Below are positions 6,682 through 15,500 of a stretch of 25,610 nucleotides of DNA, piece after piece. Made by a program: the position numbers and the translations under genes. Numbering within the stretch: position 1 is the first letter of the stretch; each line of letters begins with the position of its first letter. The notes under the pieces were generated by a model, which was not told where the DNA came from, ran no database searches, and was given only the letters and a program-made list of their open reading frames with translations. This DNA comes from a virus: positions 1-25,610 of IMG/VR virus record IMGVR_UViG_3300005613_004658; one strand, 5' to 3'.

Positions 6682-8488
6682 GGAAATTCAGCTTGTTTCC
6701 AAAGATCGTCTTTCCACAGACCCAAATGATACTGCGTGTCGTTTTACAAAGTTCTTCGACGAAGATATTACCATTCCAGCCAACTCTAAAATCAATCTTA
6801 ACTCAGCGACTTTTGAGAGATTTGAGGGAGCTTATATCGATGAAACAGAAACACTTTCCGTAATTATTGATAGCACGGATACATTGGGAGGGGCCCCATC
6901 CTCAACCTATTCAGTTTCTTTCCCTAGAGGGACTTATACTAATAGTCAAATTCAGTCTAAATTCGAAGAAGTCCTTCAGGATGTTATTGATGGATCAAGC
7001 ACGGCCACCAGTTTGAAAGTTCAATCAGATGTCTATGATGATGAACTTCGTGTTGGGTTCGTACCAGAGGATTATCCTTCCGAACCAATCACTTCTTCGG
7101 TTTTTTCTTCGGCTGGTATTTCTGTAGGATGTGCTTTTGATGATCCCCTTGATTCGGTTTATGCTTCCTCAGGAACAAGTCAATGGGTAACTTCTTTTTA
7201 CGTCCATGACTTTGACCAGCCAATTTTACAAACTTATGAGGATTCAGATTATGATGAACTACCTGGTTCTGTTTACATTTTCAATGACATTAGTGGAGGT
7301 GGACCTTTGACATCTCAAGATTTGATTGACAAAAGTGGAGCAGGAACTTCAGCTCAAGTGTTTGGAGGGTTTTATAGTTCTACATATGCTGATGATGACA
7401 CGGTAGGAACTGGTACTAGGACTAACTCTACGGCTATTGCTTATGTAGATGTTGGAAGATCTCCTGTTAGTGACTATACTTTGACAGTCCCTACATCATT
7501 CTTCTCTTTCATGCTGAGACGTGGTGTTGATGGTTCAGGAACAGATACCGTTTTCCTTGATACCTATGTTGCATCCAACAATACTCAGGGAAAGATTATG
7601 GATTGGGACAATATGAAATATTCGATTGATTCTATGGAATTGGTAACTAGTTCAGATCTAAGAATTGACATAAAAGAAGTTGATCTCAACACTGTTCTTT
7701 ATTTCAAACTTACTCTTTACAGGAATTTTGTTAGCCAGACCGATGATGAAAGAAATTATTTCTATCCATACATTCAGATGGCCAACTCAGCTTCAGAAGA
7801 TATTACTGTTTTCGATGGTCGGGATTATGACATTTATTTCAGTAAGGATTTCCTCACTGGTTTGGGTTATGGAACAGCAGCCTTTAAATCTTCACAGCTT
7901 CTCCAGTCTTTCTTCTCTACCAACATTCAAAATGTAGGAACGGCAATTGTAACAGACGCTCTCCCGGCAGCTTCTTCTAATTTCCTCAGATATAAATTCA
8001 CAATGGGACCGCAGGTTGCAAAGTCTCTAGGAGTTTATGTCGATGCTGATACAAATTACACTACAAGCTACATCTATCCTCAAGCCTTGGAAGAAGATTT
8101 TGATGAGACACGTCCTCGGGTTCTTTTCCCATTGGGTTTCTCATCTACTTACAAGTTTGAGAGTTATGTGATTCGGATTAAGAACATTCCTCTCAATAAT
8201 TTCAAGACTAACGCCAAGAAAGATCAAAGGGGTTACAAACAGGCAATCCTAGCCACAGTCCCGACGCCATTCTCCGATACTTCGGTAGACACTACCATCA
8301 CAACCAGCTCAACGCCATATCTGGGATCTGCTTATGAACCTCACTATCCTCATATTATCAATCTTAACAATCAGAAAATGACTCTCAATAGATTCGACAT
8401 AGAAATTACTCGTCTCAAGGACGATTCTCTAGCAGAGGATCTCTACCATTCAACCATCAATTTTTCGATCATCCCTCCGGATGAGTAA
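6680..8488 (+). CDS. Strand-rich minor capsid/virion structural protein, 602 aa
   Basis: Residues 1-65 (SKDRLSTDPNDTACRF...ITIPANSKINLNSATFER) form a strand-rich domain of a type common at the N terminus of virion proteins of polinton-like and other eukaryotic DNA viruses. At about 82-98 there is a 'R-G-T-Y-T-N-S-Q-I-x-S-K-F' element. The C-terminal about 45 residues (KMTLNRFDIEITRL...STINFSIIPPD) end in two strands. The giant 1,820-residue protein carries matching elements at its N terminus, centre and C terminus, so the two look like distant relatives. The body is Ser/Thr/Asp/Tyr-rich without an enzyme motif. It may act as penton, vertex or minor capsid protein, but that assignment is inference. 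Confidence 0.75.
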   Translation: MEIQLVSKDRLSTDPNDTACRFTKFFDEDITIPANSKINLNSATFERFEGAYIDETETLSVIIDSTDTLGGAPSSTYSVSFPRGTYTNSQIQSKFEEVLQDVIDGSSTATSLKVQSDVYDDELRVGFVPEDYPSEPITSSVFSSAGISVGCAFDDPLDSVYASSGTSQWVTSFYVHDFDQPILQTYEDSDYDELPGSVYIFNDISGGGPLTSQDLIDKSGAGTSAQVFGGFYSSTYADDDTVGTGTRTNSTAIAYVDVGRSPVSDYTLTVPTSFFSFMLRRGVDGSGTDTVFLDTYVASNNTQGKIMDWDNMKYSIDSMELVTSSDLRIDIKEVDLNTVLYFKLTLYRNFVSQTDDERNYFYPYIQMANSASEDITVFDGRDYDIYFSKDFLTGLGYGTAAFKSSQLLQSFFSTNIQNVGTAIVTDALPAASSNFLRYKFTMGPQVAKSLGVYVDADTNYTTSYIYPQALEEDFDETRPRVLFPLGFSSTYKFESYVIRIKNIPLNNFKTNAKKDQRGYKQAILATVPTPFSDTSVDTTITTSSTPYLGSAYEPHYPHIINLNNQKMTLNRFDIEITRLKDDSLAEDLYHSTINFSIIPPDE

Positions 8489-8491
8489 ATT

Positions 8492-8517
8492 ATTCTCTTT
8501 TTATTCTAAAAGAGAAT
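8492..8517 (+). promoter_or_regulatory. Start-codon hairpin before the Cys-rich gene
   Basis: ATTCTCTTTT (8492-8501) and AAAAGAGAAT (8508-8517) form a perfect 10-bp stem with loop TATTCT. The ATG at 8516 begins in the last two stem bases. It fills nearly the whole gap between the two genes. Confidence 0.6.
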
Positions 8518-8704
8518 GATCAAGGAAGCCCTTCTAGTAATCAAGGAATTAATATCCTGTATGACATGTCAACGATGCCGATGTCATGCTCAATGTTGTG
8601 ATTCGGATTGTACGAAAGAGGTAGAAGAAGATAGTGAAATTCATCACGTCAAAGAACTAGAAAGAAAGGTTCAAAATATTTGGGATTATGTGAACACAAT
8701 TTGA
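8516..8704 (+). CDS. Small Cys-rich protein, 62 aa
   Basis: Seven cysteines lie within 18 residues (C15, C18, C21, C23, C27, C28, C32), beginning with a CMTC and followed by CRC and CC. Before them is a short amphipathic helix (IKEALLVIKELI), and after them an acidic stretch and a helix (VKELERKVQNIW). This could be a small metal-binding or disulfide-bonded virion peptide. Similar short Cys-cluster proteins occur in eukaryotic DNA viruses, but I cannot name a family. Its TGA is directly followed by the stop of the convergent fibre gene with no spacer. Confidence 0.7.
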   Translation: MIKEALLVIKELISCMTCQRCRCHAQCCDSDCTKEVEEDSEIHHVKELERKVQNIWDYVNTI

Positions 8705-10843
8705 TCAATCTTCCAACCAAGTAATAGACGCGGCGATATCATTACCAGCACCACCCGAAATACTCGCGCTAATACATAGCACATCTCCTCTTTCTAGATG
8801 CAATGGATTGATAAATTCATCAGTTAAATCTTTATAGATAATTTGAGATGTTGTGCTTCCAGCCACTGTAAAACTAGCGATAGTTTGACCTTCATCTGAA
8901 AAGGCTGTTCCTGTTGTGTCATATTCAACAATGCTTTCATCTTCATCTTTATATTGCCAGTTTGTCTCGTTAACCGTTCCATCGAAAATTGGATTAAGTA
9001 AAATTTTTACAATACATGGCTTATTCCCAGCAGGGGTGACATATGTCAATTTAGGCAATACTTCACTTAATTGAGCCACGCCTCTGAATACACTTCGAAT
9101 TCGAATAGCTAAAAGTGAAACATTCGTTCCAGCAACTCCTGTTCTCTGATTAGATTCTGATAGAGGACGACGGATAGGGTGTTTTAAACCCTGCAATGCT
9201 CCCATTGCTGAAGCTCCTTTAACTGATAAATTAGTAGTGCTTCCCAACGAGGCACTAATCCATCCAATTTTAAAGGTAGGATTAGTGACGGTGGGTGTTG
9301 TTAAACTATTAGCAAATTCATATCGATGAAAAGGGAAAAATTTTCCGTCTGCAGGGTTTTCAATTTTCCATGTAATCCCTCCATATCCTAAGTATTTAAC
9401 TTCAACTTCATAAACATTACCCTTGGCAACGTCAATCGTCACTCCACTTGGACCTGTTCCGTCTAATGGGTCAATATTAAAATTACTTTGATAAACCCAA
9501 TCTTCCGTGTTTGTAGTTCCGGCTTTATCTTGTGCTATGCTTCCCGTAGCTGTTGAACTACTAAAACTATATGTCCCGCTTAATGCTCCGACATTCAAAC
9601 CGAATAAAACAACGGTATCGTTATTCTGCCAACAATCCCATACGCTTTGATTACTATTTAACCATTCGGTTATTTCATAAGCATTATGTTGAACAGTACC
9701 AGCGGTTAATGGGATAGTATATCCTACACTATTTAATGTTAAAGTTAAATTTTCACTTCCTCCTGCACCACCAGTAACAGTAATAGTTCTTGTCTCATGA
9801 GCTCCACCATAGCGATGCATAATTCCAAAATCCTCACCGTCATAACCTATCAAATATCCACTGATACTATTAAATGGCCCTGCGGCTTGTAATGACAAAG
9901 CTGTAGCATTAGTCTTATCAAAAATAGCTGTAAATCTAAATACGTTCCCTTGTCCTGGTCGATAACTAACAGCTCTACGAGTTCTAGCTACGCCATATCC
10001 GCCCACTCCAGTTCCGGTCTGGCATACGAAGTTCCCGGTATCTACGCTTACACTCCCAGTCCCTGGCGTGGTATCAATAAAAGTTTCAACATTATCTCTC
10101 AATCCATAAACGGCGTCAATTTGGGCTATCGGCAAAGGTTGGGCTACTTGCATTTCTCCAAATGCTGTTAGAGGTTCAGTAATTCCTATTTTCAAGGAAC
10201 CCTCAACTGTTCTATCTACATTGCCATATGTTCCAGCTGGGTTAGCTGCGGTTAAAACACTTCTATTTAACCCAGCCATCATTGTAGGAGCAACGAAGGC
10301 ATCTAACGCTAAACCTTGCTGACTAATTGCCGTATTAGTGAATTTAGTGCTGTAATAAAAATTACTATTTCCGCTTCCACTATCCACGAAATTATATTTA
10401 ACACTTTCACCGAAAGTAGGGGCGTTGAATTGTCTGTATCCATCCGACGCTGAATAAGGAACTGCTAAAGACCTAATAGCGCTTGTTCCTACGCTATCAT
10501 TATAAAAAGTAAAATTCATTGTCCCATCGCTATCACTATAAATTTCAGTCTGGACTTGTGAAGAAGAATTATAAGGTAAAATATCGCTCGTGAAACTGGT
10601 GCCTGCCGACAAGGACGTAGTTGTAGCAAATCCCAACCTATAACCACCTACCCCGGCGTCAGTATTTGTCTCAATGTCATTCAGGGTTACTATCATATCT
10701 GAAAGATCAGTGAGGATTTGATCATCACTAGCCATAGTGACAGCTAAACTATCACTTGCTGTTTGAGTTCCTGAACGAACCGGTTTATACTTCTTGCCTG
10801 AACTATCATAAGAGTAAATTTGAAAACCTTGTTTAGTTGCCAT
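8705..10843 (-). CDS. Phage-like fibre/receptor-binding protein, 712 aa
   Basis: The protein is Gly/Ser/Thr-rich and almost all strand. The segment FGEMQVAQPLPIAQIDAVYGL (about 227-248), the YRPGQGNVFRFTAIF region (about 293), and G-Y-D-G-E-D-F-G-I-M-H-R-Y-G-G-A-H-E-T-R followed by a T-I-T-V-T-G-G strand (about 330-350) are the layout I know from tail-fibre or adhesin proteins of marine phages and from some algal giant viruses. The C terminus (GDVLCISASI...ITWLED) looks like a strand sandwich. It is the only minus-strand gene in this part of the genome, flanked by plus-strand genes, and its codons look A/T-richer than those of the capsid genes. The likely role is host attachment. Acquisition by transfer is inference. 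Confidence 0.78.
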   Translation of the reverse strand: MATKQGFQIYSYDSSGKKYKPVRSGTQTASDSLAVTMASDDQILTDLSDMIVTLNDIETNTDAGVGGYRLGFATTTSLSAGTSFTSDILPYNSSSQVQTEIYSDSDGTMNFTFYNDSVGTSAIRSLAVPYSASDGYRQFNAPTFGESVKYNFVDSGSGNSNFYYSTKFTNTAISQQGLALDAFVAPTMMAGLNRSVLTAANPAGTYGNVDRTVEGSLKIGITEPLTAFGEMQVAQPLPIAQIDAVYGLRDNVETFIDTTPGTGSVSVDTGNFVCQTGTGVGGYGVARTRRAVSYRPGQGNVFRFTAIFDKTNATALSLQAAGPFNSISGYLIGYDGEDFGIMHRYGGAHETRTITVTGGAGGSENLTLTLNSVGYTIPLTAGTVQHNAYEITEWLNSNQSVWDCWQNNDTVVLFGLNVGALSGTYSFSSSTATGSIAQDKAGTTNTEDWVYQSNFNIDPLDGTGPSGVTIDVAKGNVYEVEVKYLGYGGITWKIENPADGKFFPFHRYEFANSLTTPTVTNPTFKIGWISASLGSTTNLSVKGASAMGALQGLKHPIRRPLSESNQRTGVAGTNVSLLAIRIRSVFRGVAQLSEVLPKLTYVTPAGNKPCIVKILLNPIFDGTVNETNWQYKDEDESIVEYDTTGTAFSDEGQTIASFTVAGSTTSQIIYKDLTDEFINPLHLERGDVLCISASISGGAGNDIAASITWLED

Positions 10844-10886
10844 TTTATTTTTCCTACATTAAATTTATCTTTAATCTAAAAAGAGG
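10844..10886. promoter_or_regulatory. Divergent promoter region, fibre gene and 106-residue gene
   Basis: A 43-base, mostly A/T gap separates the fibre start codon (10843, minus) from the next plus-strand ATG (10887). It contains ATTAAA...TTTAAT half sites. The plus-strand leader ends AAAAAGAGGATGG. The GAGG looks like a Shine-Dalgarno core but abuts the ATG, so I do not read it as one. Confidence 0.4.
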
Positions 10887-11207
10887 ATGGCTCCAAAGAA
10901 AGGTCAAGCTTCGAAAACCAGGCCAGGTGAACTAGACTTTGTTACTCATAAGGGAGACAAGGATTTCCATCGGGGTGGGATGCTCGAGCAGACTCCAGAG
11001 GGTTCAAAGAGCAGGGCTAAGCCCTACGAGAGCTCTGGCAAGAAGGGAGGGATGCGCAAGCTCAGTGACAAGGAGAAGGACATGCTAAGGAAGGTGGTTC
11101 AAGAGAAGGAACTCAACAAGTCTCAGGCGGCTACACTTCGAATGCGTGTCATGCGCGCCCCCGAGGTGAAGAGTGTCAAAGGTATCGTCAAGCTCCTCCC
11201 AAGCTGA
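10887..11207 (+). CDS. Small basic protein of unknown function, 106 aa
   Basis: Lys/Arg- and Gly-rich, starting MAPKKGQASKTRPGELDF, with a low-complexity first half (GSKSRAKPYESSGKKGG). A more ordered helical second half (KLSDKEKDMLRKVVQEKEL then SQAATLRMRVMRAP) follows. No known domain is recognised. The composition would suit a DNA-condensing or virion core peptide. G+C-rich codons contrast with the A/T-rich fibre gene next door and resemble those of the capsid genes and the following gene. Confidence 0.7.
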   Translation: MAPKKGQASKTRPGELDFVTHKGDKDFHRGGMLEQTPEGSKSRAKPYESSGKKGGMRKLSDKEKDMLRKVVQEKELNKSQAATLRMRVMRAPEVKSVKGIVKLLPS

Positions 11208-11244
11208 AAAATAGATTTCTAGACTCGATCTAAAAATCTCAAAG

Positions 11245-11288
11245 TGCTTAAAGGAATAATTTTAAAAATGCTTAAAGGAATAATTTTA
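11245..11288 (+). repeat. Two 20-bp direct repeats upstream of the coiled-coil gene
   Basis: TGCTTAAAGGAATAATTTTA occurs at 11245-11264 and again at 11269-11288, 24 bases apart, in the gap just before the start codon at 11295. The position fits a duplicated promoter or operator element, or a small local duplication. Confidence 0.7.
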
Positions 11289-11294
11289 TAAAAG

Positions 11295-11663
11295 ATGAAG
11301 CGTTCGCGATCCGAGCCAGAACCACACGAGACCCTCGACGAGCTCATGGAGGACAAGGCCCAAGAGATAGCTGAGCAGTTCATGAGGACCGACGAAGACT
11401 GGCTCAACACCCACCGGAGCTGTGAAGAGGTCAGGGAGAAGGTTAAAGAATGTGAGGCCGTGAACGAGGACCAGTTCCGACGCATCGAGGCGTTGGAGAG
11501 TAAAGATTATGGAGAGGCACTGCTTCAGGAGAAAGTTCAAGACCTAGCTGATGATATGGAGAGGGTGAAGAAAGATATGGAAGAGATGAGGATTAAAATA
11601 CAGGAAGCTCTTGACCAGAAGATTGAGGATGCTTTGAAGAAAAGAGGATTGGTCAAGAAATGA
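11295..11663 (+). CDS. Acidic coiled-coil protein, 122 aa
   Basis: The product starts MKRSRSEPEPHETLDELME and is then almost entirely helical. Heptad-like hydrophobic spacing runs through residues about 15-60 and 75-118 (EKVQDLADDMERVKKDMEEM). Two Cys lie in the first half (RSCEEV, VKECEAV). No enzymatic motif is present. It follows the 106-residue gene and is the last plus-strand gene before the repeat-rich gene-free region. The upstream 20-bp direct repeats may control it. A scaffold or oligomerisation role is possible, but unproven. Confidence 0.72.
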   Translation: MKRSRSEPEPHETLDELMEDKAQEIAEQFMRTDEDWLNTHRSCEEVREKVKECEAVNEDQFRRIEALESKDYGEALLQEKVQDLADDMERVKKDMEEMRIKIQEALDQKIEDALKKRGLVKK

Positions 11664-11678
11664 AGAATCTCCTAAAAT

Positions 11679-11816
11679 AGATTTTCAGTAAAAATCCTAG
11701 AAATCTGGAAATTATAGAAAAACGAGATTTTCAGTAAAAATCCTAGAAATCTGGAAAACATAGAATTTCCAGATTTTCAGTAAAAATCCTAAAAATCTGG
11801 AAATTATAGAAAAACG
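11679..11816. repeat. Three 46-bp tandem repeats
   Basis: Units begin AGATTTTCAGTAAAAATCCT at 11679, 11725 and 11771, exactly 46 bases apart, and a fragment of a fourth starts at 11817. Copies 1 and 3 are almost identical. Copy 2 differs in its last third. Within and between units, CCAGATTT and AAATCTGG arms are inverted, so single strands could fold. Candidate protein-binding array or slippage-born repeat. Confidence 0.85.
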
Positions 11817-11913
11817 AGATTTTTATATTTTATTTTTTTATAAAAAATATATAAAAAAATAAATAATATTGTTTTTTAAAACTTTTTTTTATAAAAAAAA
11901 GTGCATAAACTAA

Positions 11914-11929
11914 GGTATAGCGCTATACC
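11914..11929. repeat. Perfect 16-bp palindrome
   Basis: GGTATAGC is followed directly by its reverse complement GCTATACC. It is the only G/C-containing island in a very A/T-rich stretch, so chance is less likely. It could be a binding site for a dimeric protein, including the tyrosine recombinase. Confidence 0.75.
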
Positions 11930-12067
11930 CTATAAATAATTTTATAATATTAAAAAACGATAATATAATAATTCGATAATATAATAATTCAATAAAACAA
12001 TAATATATATAAATCGTTAATATTATAAAAGAATAATATTGTTGAATAAAACTTTTTTAAAGTCTTA

Positions 12068-12090
12068 TTCCTCAAAATTTTTTTGAGGAA
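12068..12090. terminator. Hairpin at the end of the convergent region
   Basis: TTCCTCAAAA (12068-12077) and TTTTGAGGAA (12081-12090) form a perfect 10-bp stem with a TTT loop. It lies downstream of the last gene of the long minus-strand block and beyond the plus-strand block, so it fits a transcript end for either strand. Confidence 0.5.
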
Positions 12091-12132
12091 CAAAAATTTC
12101 CGAGCTCTCGCCCTTTTATATAGAAAATCTCT

Positions 12133-12339
12133 TTAAGCATTTTCATAATGGTCTTTCAAAAAAGAGACTAATCTATCGTACTTATCCCTGCCCAATTGAT
12201 CTTTAAATTCATTGACCAATTCAAATCTCTCTTCTAGACTTAATCCAAATCTAACACAAATGCCATAGAGCTTCTTCTGGTTGTTTAGTGAAATATCTTT
12301 TGAATAAGTCAGTTCATTTAGAGTTTCAAGTTTGTTCAT
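12133..12339 (-). CDS. Small helical protein, 68 aa
   Basis: Starts MNKLETLNELTYSKDISLNN and is mainly helical, with mixed charge and several aromatic residues (FGLSLEERFELVNEF, KYDRLVSFLKDHY). No Cys pairs or known motifs are present apart from one Cys. It begins 4 bases after the stop of the preceding 67-residue gene and is the last gene of the long minus-strand block. Function is unknown. Confidence 0.65.
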   Translation of the reverse strand: MNKLETLNELTYSKDISLNNQKKLYGICVRFGLSLEERFELVNEFKDQLGRDKYDRLVSFLKDHYENA

Positions 12340-12343
12340 CTTT

Positions 12344-12547
12344 TTATTTGATCAACTTTTCCATTTCAATCTGCTTTTTCATCATCTCATCATTCTCAAC
12401 ACAAAGAGCGTCAATCTTGGTTTGAAGTTCAAGATGGCAAGCTCTGAGGTTGGTATTCTCAGAGATGAGTTTTTCCATGCAAGGAATCAGCATCCTGAGT
12501 GTCTTTTCATGATCCTTCACTTTGGCCAGATCTTCTTTGACTCCCAT
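12344..12547 (-). CDS. Small coiled-coil protein, 67 aa
   Basis: The open frame extends upstream to 12619, but that would overlap the giant structural gene. ATG at 12547 (MGVKEDLAKVKDHEK) follows an A-rich leader and is preferred. The product is a single coiled coil with hydrophobic heptads (LIPCMEKLISENTNLRACHL, then KIDALCVENDEMMKK) and three cysteines. It may be an oligomeric scaffold or tether. It lies directly after the giant structural gene, so an accessory virion role is possible. Confidence 0.65.
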   Translation of the reverse strand: MGVKEDLAKVKDHEKTLRMLIPCMEKLISENTNLRACHLELQTKIDALCVENDEMMKKQIEMEKLIK

Positions 12548-12566
12548 TTTATTTTGAAAATTTTTT

Positions 12567-15500
12567 TTATTTAATCTCGCCAGCCATTTCTTTTTTCTGC
12601 TCTTCGAGAGCTGCTTCATTTGTTAAAGGAAGAGGTGGTTGTGGAGAAGGTTGAGGAAGATCAATCCTAATGATAATGGAACTATTCTTTTCCAAAGTAG
12701 GGTTAGTAAGATCAGCATTGAGAATCTTGATATTGATAGAATTGAGAAGCAGATCTTGGTTAATGGTATGTGGCATGTTGTTGAATGCAGTGAGATAATC
12801 CTGAGAAGAAAGACTGCTAATTGGTGCCACCCCGAGAATAGGAAGTTGGACGTCTCCCTTAATCGAGTCGGCCTGTTTGACAATGTCTGACGTGATGATA
12901 TAGTATCCATTCTCAGTGAGAGTTGGAAGTGAATCAGCTTGGATGTCATCAGATGACGAAAGAATAGGCGTTGACTGAGAGGCCAAAAACATTGACCCTT
13001 CGAGTGTAAAACTCCTATCTCTAAAGATTCCATTGGAAAGATTGAATTGAGACTCTTGAACTAGACCCATAGCTCCGTAAAGAAGATAGGCATAATTGTC
13101 CATAGAATAAGCCACAGGAAAAGTAGTCCCATCTACAGCTTGGTCATAAGTCTTTGAATAGTAAGTCGTTGGATTATATGAAGGGACGGTAGTTGCCGCG
13201 AATTCATAAGACCGGTTGTAGGCCAACTGTTCGTCCTCTGGAATAGCTGATCCAGATTTGCTGGTGATGTAAGTGATCCCGTTTCTTGGAGACTGGAAGA
13301 TATAACCATCTGCCGGAGCCGAAATGTTGGCTGCTGTGTAATTGACTGTTCCATCGAATGTATCCCAATTTCCAAGCTTGATCGGATAGTAGACATAACC
13401 ACCCGACATTGAACGAACTGAGGAGATCGAGGCGTTGTTGTAAAGTCTCACTAGTGTGTTGTCCTGACCTTCGGTTGTACCTGGGGCTGAGGCTATGGTT
13501 TCGAGAGCTTTAGAATCAATCTGTTCTCCTGTCGTCACACCTGGAAGATAGTTATCGTCGATAGAATCTGAAACATCATTGAAAGCTGCACCAGTCGAAA
13601 GATTGGTACACAGCACTTGACGAGTCCTAGATTTTACAGTCGCTATTGTGTCGGCATAAGTAGTGGAAAAATAACTCGTTTGGGAAGTCAATGGATTCGA
13701 CGTATTTTCTGTGGTGGATACCTTCTGAAGATAATACGACGCGAGTCGATTGTCCTGTTGGGTATTGAAAGTAGAATACGCAAATCCTAGGCGTGCCCAT
13801 ATGGTGTTTTTCCATGCTTCTTCTGCCACTTCATTGTTTGAAAAGTAATCGTTATAAATGCGTCCAATTTCGACAGAATCAGAATTTATAAAATCGCCTT
13901 CCTCTTGAGATGTCCTTTTAGCTAAATTAAAAATAAATATTCCGGAAATTTGATCTTGAGGAGTTTGCAAACTATTTTTGATAAAAGTGCGAAGATCTGA
14001 ATCCTGTCCCATAATTTGATAATCTCCACCAAGTAATTGTGAGTATGATCTGTAAAGAATTGCCTTTTGATTTATAGCACTGTCTGGATAAGCCGTTTCC
14101 CCGACCAAATCAACCGTAGGGACTCTAACGCCCCAATGAAGGTTTGACAGGCTAAAGAAACCATTGTCTTGGTTATAAGAGAGGGCAAAGTCAGGAGCTC
14201 CGACATAGATTCCCTTTTGAGTTGCATTGTAATTTCTTAATTTGTCAATTTTCGCCTCAATATTTCCCTCGATCTTGTATTGAGAAAGAGTGGACTGTTC
14301 CGGGTAAGCAATTGGCCTAACTCCGCCATCCCCAATTCCAAGAGTAGCAAGCGCTCCATAGGACCATGGATTTCCACGGGTGTCATCAAGATCTGTATTT
14401 TCTGAGAAATAGAACTGGGTGTCAAAATTTTCAAGATCCTCATCTTCTGTGGCTTCGATGATATTCTCAATCTTGTCTGAATACTTATCCACGAATTCTG
14501 CCCAATAACACTTATCTCTGAAATTGTACCAAACATACGACCCACCACCAATGACTGTGGATCCATTTAGATAGCAGTTCTCCTGTGAATCCTCACCCTT
14601 GAGATAAAATGAGACTCCTTGTGCGGTTCCAGTCATTTGCCAAGCTCTGCACAAATCGTTGTAATCCTGGACCCTGATGGCGATGACCAGAGGGTTAGTG
14701 TTGAATAAAGCGTCTGGATCTGACGAATAAATAGTTCTGTTGTGAGTGTCCTCGGTAAAATCGTTGATGAGAGAAACTTGGCCTCCTGAAATAATTTGAC
14801 CCTGAAGGGGAGTAAACCTCCTGACTGTCTTGTTGTTATCCAGAGTGGAGAGTTCCTGATTATCGTCGAGGTCGAGATCCTGAATCTGAGAATTGAACTT
14901 GTCTAGAAATCCTGGGATTGAGTAAACACCCTTGGGAATCTGAATGTTGATGTCTGTTGTCAGAGGACGGAGAACGTAGTCATTGTAATTGGAGGAGTAA
15001 TCTTCAATGATGGCCTGGAGTTGAACCAGACAGAGTGGATCGTTGGTGCCTCCGGTATCCATCATATTGGTAGCTGGTGTTGAGTAAGGATACAATTCAT
15101 AGTCACCCAGGGCAGAGTTACAGTTAGGTACATGATCTGAATTCTTGGTTCCAAATGGAGTTTCTTGAGTTTTGGCTGGATTGGTGATCGGATCAACTGG
15201 GAGGGTGGCTGGAATTCCCTGGATCATAGTATTTGGAGCTCTCTCTTCTGGAATCTTCAGTTTCAAAACATTGGACGGATCATCAATATCGAAATCTTGA
15301 AGGACTTCATAGAGTGGAGTGATGCCATTATTTTCCGGTTGAGCTGTTCCGCTAGAATTAGTTGGAATTGAAGTAACAACTTGTCCCTGAGAAAACTCAC
15401 GATCTCCTGGGGGTCTGAGGGCTCCCATTGAACAATGCCTGGTAGATCCGAAAAGATAGTTGGACGTTTGGAGATTGTCTTGATAGTTTGCTTGGAAATT

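Larger units (their letters stand above)
11664..12132. other. A+T-rich gene-free convergent region with repeats
   Basis: This stretch lies between the 3' ends of convergent gene blocks and has no supportable gene. From left to right it holds 46-bp tandem repeats (11679-11816), a long A/T stretch with runs of T and A (11817-11900), a perfect 16-bp palindrome (11914-11929), short AATAT/ATAATAATTC-type repeats (11940-12050) and a 10-bp hairpin (12068-12090). It may combine transcription termination with a replication or recombination site. Confidence 0.7.

Noticed and set aside
10873-10888. Shine-Dalgarno site before the 106-residue gene (GAGG)
   Set aside because: GAGG touches the ATG directly, and other genes have A-rich leaders instead, so a bacterial ribosome-binding site is not supported.
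11679-11816. CRISPR array
   Set aside because: The units are contiguous 46-bp tandem copies without unique spacers, and no cas genes are present.
11914-11929. Protelomerase (hairpin telomere) site
   Set aside because: The palindrome is short, and the genome closes as a circle. The recombinase is of ordinary tyrosine-integrase size, not a telomere resolvase.
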